Source: Trichomonas tenax (lineage: Eukaryota > Parabasalia > Trichomonadida > Trichomonadidae). Taken from it: a DNA stretch of 31,689 nucleotides. Below, one piece after another: positions 17,175 to 25,253 of this stretch. The notes beneath the pieces were generated by a model, which was not told the DNA's origin, searched no databases, and worked only from the letters and a program-made list of their open reading frames with translations. Position 1 is the first letter of the stretch. Every line of letters begins with the position of its first letter. The translations under genes were made by a program, and so were the position numbers. The stretch lies in contig JALKBU010000592.1 of assembly GCA_023091735.1 (NCBI GenBank), positions 1 to 31,689 on the forward strand, read 5' to 3'.

Positions 17175-18893
17175 TTATTTTCCTAGCTCATCCTTTGCAT
17201 CTAATTTTGCCTTTGCAGCTTCAATGATGTGAAGTTGCTTGTTTTCAACCCAAAGCGGGCACCTATCTGGTGGGCAAGGTCCTCCTTCACGCCAGAAGTG
17301 GTCATAACCGACATTCTTCGGAATAACTTTTCTGCACCAATAGCAAATCCATGTATCACATCTTGGGCAAACCATTTTGTTGCATCCTTCATCTTTCATG
17401 AATGGTGTATTGCAGTTTGGACAGACTCTGATAATTGCATCATTCATCTTTTCTTCAATGATTTTCTCTGGATCAATGGCTTTGGCCTCTTCGCATGTTT
17501 TTCCTGGGTGTGCAAGAAGCCCGCATTGACTACACGTCTCCTTTTGGCATTGAGGACATCTCATATTAGAAGATCCTAAGAATTCAACAATAAATCCGCA
17601 ATTTGCACATTTAACAAGATTTGGAAGTCCACTCTTAATAACATCGTTCATAGCTTCTGTCTGGAATAACCTCTGGAGTGTCTTTTCTGGAATAGCACGC
17701 TCTAATTGGCTCATTGGAATATCTAATCCGCAGCCGTCCATTGCTGGGCATTTAACGGTGCTTCTTCCTTCAGATATTATTGTTTCAATCATTTTCATCA
17801 CGCAATCTTTGCAAAAAACGTGACCCTCAGGACATTGAAGACAACGATCGAATGGAACTTCACAGAAACAACATCCGCATTCTATGAGAGAACCATTCGC
17901 TCTAGCCTCCTCTATTTCGGCTCTTTCTCTAGCTTCAGCATCTTCTGTTGCTTTCTTTTCTAATTCGCGTTTTTCGAGTTGCATTAAGTCATATGTTACA
18001 AAATAGTTAGTGACAATGAGCGAAGTTTGTTTAGCTCTTGCATTCTTCATTGTTGGAAGTGGTTTTTTCATTAAAGCATCGATTGTATTTATTAATCTGT
18101 TTCTATTTCCTACTAAAGTAGCTTTGATATTTGCTAGAGAGATGCTGTTAAATAAGTTTTTGAGGATGTTCATTGAATCAGAGAAAAAATCATTTGATGG
18201 ACATTGACGCATATCATTTCCTGCGAGAACGAGTCTGTCTACGATGTCATCGGGGTACTTGTTTGTCATTATGACAAGATCCAAGTAAGCTGAAGCTCTT
18301 TCGTAATCCCATTCGGGAGCAAGTCTCATTGCATTTTCAATAAGCTTCAAAGCTTGTTCCGGCAGTATCGGGATATTGTAGTCAACGCCCATAACTGTGC
18401 ATTGTCTTCTCGCTAATTTTGGCGGAGGTTTTGGTGGCTCTGTTGAAGCTTGAGGCACTCTGTGCTGAACCCTCCTCACAGCGGCGAAAGGAGCTCCCAC
18501 GAAAGCGTGTAATCCTTGTAGGAAAAAAGGGTGAAAATCGGCATTTTCGTGCTCTGCTTCTTCCTCGTCAGAAGAAGATACGTAAATCGCTTCTATATTT
18601 TGCTGTCTATGATGTTGATGATTTTGTTGTTGCTGTTGCTGATTTTGTCTTCGTGGATTTGCCCATCCATTTTCTACAGGGTTTTCTTGTGGCACTTTGA
18701 AACCCCACTGGTTACCTATATCTCTCAGTTGGCGCTCTGGTAATCGCTGTTGATGAGCATTTTCTCTAATCTGGTTATTTCTTTCGATCAGAGCCCTTAT
18801 GTGAGGCGGGTTATAGCCGTCATTCCTTAGGGTGAGCAGAGCCATTAGCTGGGGGTCTGGAATTCCTTGAAAGTTGCGTCGAAGTTCGTTCAT
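17175..18893 (-). CDS. RBR-type E3 ubiquitin ligase, RNF216/TRIAD3-like
   Basis: 572 aa. The C-terminal half has the RING1-IBR-RING2 array: RING1 about 339-388 (CGCC, CPEGHVFCKDC, CPAMDGCG), IBR about 429-470 (CANC, CPQCQ, CSQC), and RING2 491-520 (CPNC, GCNKMVCPRC, CYWC). Cys504 in GCNKM is the expected thioester cysteine, so the enzyme should be an active RING/HECT hybrid that forms ubiquitin chains. The CNKM context and the IBR-RING2 spacing fit RNF216/TRIAD3. The N-terminal half has a Gln-rich run (84-98) and IYVSSSDEEEAEHE (103-116), which matches a phospho-regulated SUMO-interacting motif. Upstream in-frame codons begin only with TTG, so I start at the first ATG (18893). It is divergent from the importin-like gene. 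Confidence 0.9.
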   Translation of the reverse strand: MNELRRNFQGIPDPQLMALLTLRNDGYNPPHIRALIERNNQIRENAHQQRLPERQLRDIGNQWGFKVPQENPVENGWANPRRQNQQQQQQNHQHHRQQNIEAIYVSSSDEEEAEHENADFHPFFLQGLHAFVGAPFAAVRRVQHRVPQASTEPPKPPPKLARRQCTVMGVDYNIPILPEQALKLIENAMRLAPEWDYERASAYLDLVIMTNKYPDDIVDRLVLAGNDMRQCPSNDFFSDSMNILKNLFNSISLANIKATLVGNRNRLINTIDALMKKPLPTMKNARAKQTSLIVTNYFVTYDLMQLEKRELEKKATEDAEARERAEIEEARANGSLIECGCCFCEVPFDRCLQCPEGHVFCKDCVMKMIETIISEGRSTVKCPAMDGCGLDIPMSQLERAIPEKTLQRLFQTEAMNDVIKSGLPNLVKCANCGFIVEFLGSSNMRCPQCQKETCSQCGLLAHPGKTCEEAKAIDPEKIIEEKMNDAIIRVCPNCNTPFMKDEGCNKMVCPRCDTWICYWCRKVIPKNVGYDHFWREGGPCPPDRCPLWVENKQLHIIEAAKAKLDAKDELGK

Positions 18894-19320
18894 TAAAAAG
18901 TATAATGGGCTTGAAAAGTTTTTTCTTACTTTTTCCTTTATTCCCAAGAAAACCAAATTCTCATTACCAAAAATTTATATTGTGCATCTTATATTGATGG
19001 GTGAAATAATGATTAATGGGTGGAAAATTTTGGATTAATTTTGAGTCGTTGGTATTTTATTTAAATTGGATAATGAAACGATTAGTGTGATAGTCAACAG
19101 CCGATGAAAGCCGGTCTTGAGAGACATGCTTTCGTCATCTCAAAGATACTTCAAAGTATGTTTGTGCCAAATTTTTCCTAAATCGAATATTTTTGTAAAC
19201 GTACATAATTTGTTTACTTGTCAAAATAGTTGTATATCTGACGTGTAAAAACGAAACAATTATTTATTTGTCAAAAATATTGGTAATTTTTGTCAAGTAA
19301 ATAAGAAATATTTTCAAAAA
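18894..19320. promoter_or_regulatory. Divergent promoter region between the RBR ligase and the importin-like gene
   Basis: 427 bp holding TTTACTTGTCA (19213-19223), the reverse copy TGACGTGTAAA (19239-19249), TTTATTTGTCA (19263-19273) and TTGTCAAGTAAA (about 19290-19301). All are near the + strand gene. No such motif lies close to the RBR start. Confidence 0.55.
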
Positions 19321-22191
19321 ATGACATGTAAATTTCAAAATTTTGATTTGAATTCTCAAGATTTCCTTGGTCTTCTTAATCAGTTCCAATCTGGTGAACC
19401 AGATGTTGTGAATCAGACGAGTGTTATTATCGACCAAGTTATTCAGTCATATGATAGTCTTTCACTGATAATTCAATCTTTTCAGACTGAAGGAATCGAT
19501 ATTCGTACAAAAAATTCACTGTCGGTTCTTATTGGTCGATTTTATAACATTCAAAAGCAAAATTTTACGCAAAATGATCAAAATTCACTTTTTGATTTTC
19601 TAATGAACGCAATTATTACCGAAAATGATCCGATTAAGCAGTATTTTTCAGATATAATTGGTGCATTGGTTGTAAATAATCCAGAATATAAGAATTATAT
19701 CATAGAAAACATTCATAAATCTCCAATCGATGAATTAACTTTCGAATATTTATTCAATTCTATATCAGAGTGTCTAACAATGGATGAATTCAGTGAATTT
19801 TTACCAAAATTACTCAAATTGTTATCCTCATCACTGTTCGAATTTCTTTCATTCACTAATTTATTAAAGGCTTCTTATTGTCTCCGTGATGTGCAATTGA
19901 TTCTTCCTCATGTAGAACAACTAAGAAACGCATTCTTTAGCATCATAAAAACATCAACAAACACCGATGTCTGTGTAAAAGCCACAGGATGGAAATGTGA
20001 GATACAATTAATAAGTGTAGATTTATCATTAGCGATAACACCAATTGAAAATCTACTTGAAATCATTTCATCTGAGCAATGTTCTACGCAATTAAAATTC
20101 ATGGTTATAGAAATAATATATCAGCAAATGCCGTATATAATTAAGCAGATATCCATAGAAGAAGTGAATGCAATTTTCACTATTGTCACTCAATTCTTTT
20201 GTAGCTCATTTTTAAGTGAGCCTGATGATTCTATAGAATCAAGCACAAGCTTTATTGAGCTAATAAAATGCATGCCAAAAGAAATGATATATATGATTTG
20301 CTTACCTGTGATTCAAAATTTAAGTGAAGAATTGATATATATTGAAGTTTGTATCACAGCAGCTGTTGTTGAAGTCGCAGGTGTTTTCGAAGGATCTTTC
20401 GATATTTTATTGCAAGCAATTCAGTATCCAGACAATCGCGTGAGAACAAATGCTTTACAAATTATACATAGTTTAGAGGATTTCTATATAGATGAAATAA
20501 ATGAAAATGAAGAATTGATTGCTCAATCTCTTGTTGAAGGTTTTACAAATTGCGATGATTTTCTATATTTTGTTCAATATAGTATATGTGCAATAGTTCT
20601 CATAAACACAAAACGCCTGCATCCTATTTTAACTCAAAACATCCTTGCATACTATGTTCAAATTTTAGAGTCAGGCAAATATGATCAAGCCATTTTGTGG
20701 GCCATATTTACATACATTTCAATGATCAATGAATATCAGAAATTATTCGAACGAGAAATATTTGAAATTCTTAAAAGGTTTATTGATAACAGATTGGAAG
20801 TTCATACAGAATCATTCTTAAGTGCTTTAGCTACTTTTATTTTAGCATATCCGAAGTATTTACAAGAATTATTTGAGCCTGTTATGACACTTGCAACAGA
20901 AAACGTAGAATACAACGCTAGTATATATCTTTTGATCTGCATTATTAAATGCGTTGCCCCTGGCGATATCCATGTTTTTGATTCAGCGATTCAACAGCTA
21001 TCTGAGTCTCTACAAACCACAGAAGATAGTTTTAGATATTCAGAAATATTGCGTCTCATTGCGATTTATTCTGTTAAATTAGAAGACCCTGAAAGTTTTG
21101 TCGACTTTGTGACTTCTCATATGATTAACATCATCCAAAGCCAAAACAATATGGCGATAAAGACTGTAGGGAAAATAGTTAGTGTGATTTTGAATGATTA
21201 TTTTAAGAATAACATGGAAAAGATTGAAGAAATAGATTTTTATCGCGTTGCTGAATTTATTGCAAAATTTTTCAACACCCATTCATTCAGAGAGCATGTG
21301 GAGCTGTTTTTATCATACACCTATGTTCTTGTTGCATTTTTGAGAACTATTGGAGTAATTGCATTTAATTCTTATATTGATTCCATTATTATCAGTTTAA
21401 CAAAAACGATTTTAATCATTGTTGAAAATAATATGTATGAAAAAGAATACATTGATGTTGGAATGACGTTCCTTTATGAGCTTCTTGATACAGAAGAACT
21501 ATCAGATGAAAATTTGCATACTTTAGTCGATTTCTCAATGAATCTTATTAGTTCTGACTATAGTATGCATTACTACGTTTTTTCATTCTATACGAGTTTC
21601 TTATCGAATGGGAATATTGATGAATCTCAGATATCATTGATATTCCAAAAGTCAATAGAAATAATTCAAAGTAGAATGTGCGATGCATTATCAGAAGCAT
21701 GCTATTTCATAAGCAGTATGTGCACTAATGCTCCAACTCTTATCAGTTCTCCTCATGAAATCTTTAATATTTTAATTTCGCAAGCATCTCAGATTGAAGA
21801 TAGCGATGAGTTTGATGTCAGAGATATAATCGTTTATACAATCTTGAATCTTTATAATGCGAATTTCCTTAGCGAAGTAACAGCTGATCAACTGATCTCA
21901 GCAATCTCTACATTCCTTCCAATTATAACAGAGCACTTTGTGATGCGGAAATCATATCTTTATTTGTTGAATGTGTTTTCAAAACTAACACCAGAGAATC
22001 AAAACTATTTGTTGGGTGTATTTTTGTTTGTTTTCTCATTACCATCATTCAATAAATTTGATTTCGATCCTGAATTTACCAAGCATTTTGGTCGATTCTT
22101 TGCTTCGTTCAATCTCGACGAAATCAAATCTTCAATAGAAAGCTTTGGTCATAATCCTAATCAGTTTTTATCTAACTTGTCTGTTAATTAA
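19321..22191 (+). CDS. Importin-beta-like karyopherin (HEAT-repeat protein, IPO4/Kap123-like)
   Basis: 956 aa made of repeated helical pairs throughout, with no other domain. The N-terminus (DFLGLLNQFQSGEPDV, then RTKNSLSVLIGRFYNIQKQN near 60-79) matches the importin-beta N-terminal (Ran-binding) pattern of 'one element, short gap, R-x-x-A/S-x-x-x-L-K/R'. A HEAT unit such as DNRVRTNALQIIHSLEDFY (about 370-388) is typical of IPO4/IPO5/Kap123. Family members are usually about 1,050-1,100 aa, so this one is somewhat short. It would carry cargo through nuclear pores under Ran control. It starts at the ATG at 19321 after a motif-rich promoter. HEAT fold is likely; the importin identity is by pattern and moderate. 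Confidence 0.6.
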   Translation: MTCKFQNFDLNSQDFLGLLNQFQSGEPDVVNQTSVIIDQVIQSYDSLSLIIQSFQTEGIDIRTKNSLSVLIGRFYNIQKQNFTQNDQNSLFDFLMNAIITENDPIKQYFSDIIGALVVNNPEYKNYIIENIHKSPIDELTFEYLFNSISECLTMDEFSEFLPKLLKLLSSSLFEFLSFTNLLKASYCLRDVQLILPHVEQLRNAFFSIIKTSTNTDVCVKATGWKCEIQLISVDLSLAITPIENLLEIISSEQCSTQLKFMVIEIIYQQMPYIIKQISIEEVNAIFTIVTQFFCSSFLSEPDDSIESSTSFIELIKCMPKEMIYMICLPVIQNLSEELIYIEVCITAAVVEVAGVFEGSFDILLQAIQYPDNRVRTNALQIIHSLEDFYIDEINENEELIAQSLVEGFTNCDDFLYFVQYSICAIVLINTKRLHPILTQNILAYYVQILESGKYDQAILWAIFTYISMINEYQKLFEREIFEILKRFIDNRLEVHTESFLSALATFILAYPKYLQELFEPVMTLATENVEYNASIYLLICIIKCVAPGDIHVFDSAIQQLSESLQTTEDSFRYSEILRLIAIYSVKLEDPESFVDFVTSHMINIIQSQNNMAIKTVGKIVSVILNDYFKNNMEKIEEIDFYRVAEFIAKFFNTHSFREHVELFLSYTYVLVAFLRTIGVIAFNSYIDSIIISLTKTILIIVENNMYEKEYIDVGMTFLYELLDTEELSDENLHTLVDFSMNLISSDYSMHYYVFSFYTSFLSNGNIDESQISLIFQKSIEIIQSRMCDALSEACYFISSMCTNAPTLISSPHEIFNILISQASQIEDSDEFDVRDIIVYTILNLYNANFLSEVTADQLISAISTFLPIITEHFVMRKSYLYLLNVFSKLTPENQNYLLGVFLFVFSLPSFNKFDFDPEFTKHFGRFFASFNLDEIKSSIESFGHNPNQFLSNLSVN

Positions 22192-22642
22192 ATAGAGTTG
22201 TTTATTTATTACATTTCATAACTTGTATGTTTATCATTGCATGTAATGGTTTTTATTGTGACAAATAATGCTTCTAATAAATTATCACAATGAAGAATGC
22301 ATTGATGTGAATGCAAAAAAAAAAAAATGATTTAACATTTTGATTCAATAGATCATCAAATTGAATTTGCTTATGTTTTGTTACAGAATGATTTTATCTA
22401 TTGCAATCGAGGAGAAATCCCTTATAGTATCCATTAACTTTTTGAGAAAAGAGATGATATAAAAAAGATTTTGAATCATTTTATTGATGTCTTTCATTAT
22501 TTCAATTCTTGTTTTGAAATTAAACTTCTTAGTATAATCATTATTTTAGAGAGCATAAGAATATTTCGATATTTCAAGATGATTTCGGAAATAAGTAATT
22601 TCATTTATGTGTCAGATTGATATTTACGTGTCATAATTTTTG
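22192..22642. other. Intergenic region with promoter motifs of the tRNA methyltransferase gene
   Basis: AT-rich. An A-run lies at about 22315-22327. TTTATGTGTCA (22604-22614) and TTTACGTGTCA (22623-22633) are spaced 19 nt apart, with the second ending 9 nt before the ATG at 22643. Nothing else was recognised. Confidence 0.5.
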
Positions 22643-23992
22643 ATGCAACGATATGTTTGCTATCTAACACTTCGAAATGCGAACTTTGTGATATCAGATA
22701 TGATTGCACTGTCCGATATTCTAAAAATCGATATGAAATTTGAAAATAAATCTTTAAAAATAGGCGAATCTCCTGATTCATATTTTATTGTTTTGCTATT
22801 CAATACAGATGAGGATGCAATACTGTTTGCATCGCGTTCTATTGTCACCCGTGCTGTGGCAAAGCTTTTCTGCGATGACTCTAATTTTGATTCAATGATT
22901 TCCTCAGCAGAAAAAGTCAATCACAACATTAACGGAGGTTCTTTTGCTGTTAGAATTGAATCATTTGGCGGAAGAATATCCAAAGAGCAAAGATTAATAT
23001 ACATCGAGAAGATCATCACAACATTGAATATAAACTCGACTGTTGATCTTGTCAATCCAAAGTATGCACTTGTTTTATATGTCCGAATGATCCCTGAGCA
23101 AAAATCATCGATCACATCAGAAAGATATTATTTGGGTCTTGAAATAGCAAAAGGAGCCTTCGAAATGCCAGAAAAATATACATTGAGGGAAAGAAAGTTT
23201 ATCAACAAAACTTCCATGGAAGAGTCTGTTGCACTTCACGCATGCATTCAGTGTTTGGCAGCGCCTGGAAAGATCATTTATGATCCTTTTGTTGGATCCG
23301 GCTCATTGCTGATTGCAGCAGCCTCTCTTGGAGCATACGCAATTGGATCGGATTTTGATATGAAATCCATGACGCAACATGGGCCTGATAAGAAGGATGA
23401 TGTTTCGATTCCTTCAAATTTTGCGCAATATGGACTTTCGCATCTATTTTTGGGTGTTTTTCGTTTAGATTTTCTATCAGACAACATTAGATACAAAAAG
23501 ATGCCAAAGCTTGATGCAATTGTCACTGATCCTCCGTACGGCATTCGAGAGAAGCAGCGTTCTGATGGAAAATCTCCATTGCTTCCTCTTCTATTGAGAT
23601 TGTATGAAGTTGCAGCATCTTGCCTCAAAGTTGGAGGTAGATTAGTTTATTGGCTTCCAACAGGATATGACTACGATGCTCAAAAGGATCTTCCAAAGCA
23701 TCCATCATTAAAACTGATCTCGGACTGTCAACAGGTTTTGATGACTCGATATTGTCGACATCTTCTCACATTCGTGAAAACTCATGAAGATGAGAATGCG
23801 AAAGTTGAATTCACGCTCGGAAATCAATCTTTCCTTCGTGTTAGAGCTCTCGTTCACTCTGATAGATCAAACCACGAAGGATATCTGAGGAGAGAATCAG
23901 CTAGAGATCGAAAGAGGCAAAAGAAAGTTCTGAAGAAACAGGAAAAGCTCAAACAAGAAGAATCAATACAAAGTCAATTGTTAGACTCATAA
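22643..23992 (+). CDS. TRM11: tRNA (guanine-10 N2)-methyltransferase, Trm11 family
   Basis: 449 aa, normal length for Trm11. The SAM-binding motif I is DPFVGSGSL (214-222) after KIIY. The preceding MEESVALHACIQCLAAPG (192-209) is the usual lead-in helix, and the acidic loop is GSDFDM (235-240). The catalytic DPPYGIRE (296-303) is the N2-guanine methylation motif IV. Residues 1-170 correspond to the N-terminal THUMP-containing part. The C-terminus is Lys/Arg-rich (RKRQKKVLKKQEKLKQEE). With the partner Trm112, Trm11 makes m2G at position 10 of tRNA in the cytoplasm. The codon before the ATG is TTG at 22640; translation starts at 22643. Promoter motif TTTACGTGTCA ends 9 nt upstream. Assignment is strong. 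Confidence 0.9.
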   Translation: MQRYVCYLTLRNANFVISDMIALSDILKIDMKFENKSLKIGESPDSYFIVLLFNTDEDAILFASRSIVTRAVAKLFCDDSNFDSMISSAEKVNHNINGGSFAVRIESFGGRISKEQRLIYIEKIITTLNINSTVDLVNPKYALVLYVRMIPEQKSSITSERYYLGLEIAKGAFEMPEKYTLRERKFINKTSMEESVALHACIQCLAAPGKIIYDPFVGSGSLLIAAASLGAYAIGSDFDMKSMTQHGPDKKDDVSIPSNFAQYGLSHLFLGVFRLDFLSDNIRYKKMPKLDAIVTDPPYGIREKQRSDGKSPLLPLLLRLYEVAASCLKVGGRLVYWLPTGYDYDAQKDLPKHPSLKLISDCQQVLMTRYCRHLLTFVKTHEDENAKVEFTLGNQSFLRVRALVHSDRSNHEGYLRRESARDRKRQKKVLKKQEKLKQEESIQSQLLDS

Positions 23993-24051
23993 TATATACA
24001 AATATAGAGTGTTATAAATATTAGTTTTTTAATAACAATTATTTATCATAA
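23993..24051. other. 3' flank between TRM11 and a small relic gene
   Basis: Short AT-rich spacer. TRM11 (+) and the small minus-strand frame end towards each other here. No terminator-like structure is evident. Confidence 0.3.
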
Positions 24052-24264
24052 TTAACTCAGCGTCTCTGGTCCAAAAGGATCTTTTTCGTATATGTATACA
24101 TACTCTTCGAAACCTGGTATTGTGTTTTCATTTAACAATGATTCGTAGTGTTTGGGATGTGTAAAAATGAATTCACTGTCTTATATGTCGTCTTCTGTCC
24201 TTTCATTATCACTGCCATCGTTTACCTCGCAAACAACGCCTATCGGTTCTTGTTTGCAAAGCAT
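24052..24264 (-). pseudogene. Small gene interrupted by one in-frame stop (27 + 42 codons)
   Basis: From the ATG at 24264 the frame reads 27 codons (beginning MLCKQEPIGVVCEVNDG), meets TAA at 24181-24183, and continues in the same frame for 42 good-looking codons (HPKHYESLL, IPGFEEYVYIYEKDPFGP) to a TAA at 24052-24054. Both halves have acidic, ordinary protein composition and no frame shift, so this was one 70-aa protein with a single disabling stop. Alternatives are a sequencing error or stop readthrough. No family is recognised. Upstream TCACTTTTTGAC and TCATATAATG resemble initiator sequence, so the promoter may still be intact. Confidence 0.55.
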
Positions 24265-24451
24265 TATATGAGAAAAGTCAAAAAGTGAGGAAGTTGGTAA
24301 TAATAAAAGTGCCAAAATTTAGAATTGGCAACAATTAATTAACGACTAAAGACGACAGTTCGAAACTGTAACATTAGATCAGGCATCTTCTATATATGCA
24401 AACAGTTAAGTATTAAGAAAACTGTTCTTAATGAATTCTGGAAATAGAGAC
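24265..24451. other. Short spacer between two relics
   Basis: 187 bp, AT-rich, with TTCGAAA framed by ACAG / CTGT near 24358-24372. Too little surrounding structure for a tRNA. Confidence 0.3.
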
Positions 24452-25165
24452 TTAAAAATTATTGTGCAAATCAAAAAAAGTGATTTTGTGTTATATCTAT
24501 AATAGACTCTAATGCAAGCTGCCAAAATTCATTTGTAAACTTAGTGAGCTCTCTAGCAAGCTTAGCAAGATATGTTTTAGCAGACATATTGAGAATTTTC
24601 ACAATCTCAATTGAAGTTGATTTTGAACTTTATTAACATATGATATAATTCCTACAATGCCATTACAAATTGAATTTTTTGTGTATAGGGCCTTAAGCAT
24701 ATTCGAAGAACTTTAAAAATGGTGATTTATCATGCAAAGCCATTCTAAACATAATTTCACTGAAATTAGCATTACTATAGGCAATACTACATTGGATCGC
24801 CCATAGCAGTTTGTATTTCATATTTATTTCAAGAAATATCAAATCAATTTTCGTAGGGTGTTAATATATCATTGAATAGATAGTAAAATATTGTGGGGAA
24901 GTATCGATAAGACCAGAAATGTACTTTCAAATCTTTCAAATTCCTATCACATAAAAAGCTATCGAGGTTGCTGGACTACACCGTATAATAGGTGTTTCTG
25001 AATTCCACCATAATTGTTGGATAAAATGTGATTGATATCAGATAAAACTATTACAAGAAATAGCTTCTCCAATGTATTTTGAATAATATTTACGCTTACA
25101 ATTAAACAAATTACAGTTTCCACCTTAAAAGTTATTGAAGGGATTCTTTTTATTTTGCATGTCAA
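24452..25165 (-). pseudogene. Decayed helical-repeat (ARM/HEAT-like?) gene, multiple frameshifts
   Basis: Protein-like text runs along the minus strand in changing frames. About 25165-24960 ends in SNNYGGIQKHLLYGVVQQP. About 24960-24850 includes HFWSYRYFPTIFYYLFNDIL. About 24870-24700 includes LLWAIQCSIAYSNANFSEI and MALHDKSPFLKFFEYA, then a stop. About 24610-24452 includes MSAKTYLAKLARELTKFTNE and FWQLALESIIDITQ, ending in TAA at 24452-24454. The amphipathic helical pieces suggest an ARM/HEAT-type solenoid, but I cannot name the family. At least three frame changes or stops rule out a functional gene. TTTGCATGTCA at 25154-25164 sits at its upstream end. Confidence 0.6.
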
Positions 25166-25253
25166 AATGTTTGATTTTTGTCGTGTAACCCCATTCTTAA
25201 ATGATCAAAGATAGAAAAAAGTGATACTTTTCGAATCAAAAAGGTGACATTTA
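25154..25253 (+). promoter_or_regulatory. Promoter region of the 895-aa gene
   Basis: TTTGCATGTCA (25154-25164) is followed by TTGTCGTGTAA (about 25177-25187), GTGATA (about 25221) and AAAAGGTGACATTTA ending 2 nt before the ATG at 25254. This is the same arrangement of distal and start-proximal elements seen at other genes here. Confidence 0.5.

Noticed and set aside
18894..18956. Extra 21 N-terminal residues for the RBR ligase
   Set aside because: Reached only from a TTG codon; first ATG is at 18893.
24170..24190. Spliceosomal intron explaining the in-frame stop
   Set aside because: No trichomonad-type 5' splice site (GTATGT) or branch/3' site (ACTAACACACAG) is near the stop.
24340..24400. 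tRNA-like T-arm (ACAG-TTCGAAA-CTGT)
   Set aside because: No matching acceptor stem, D-arm or anticodon arm at the required distances upstream.
24959..25165. 68-codon minus-strand frame as an independent gene
   Set aside because: Begins with TTG inside a promoter motif and fits better as the first piece of the decayed gene at 24452-25165.
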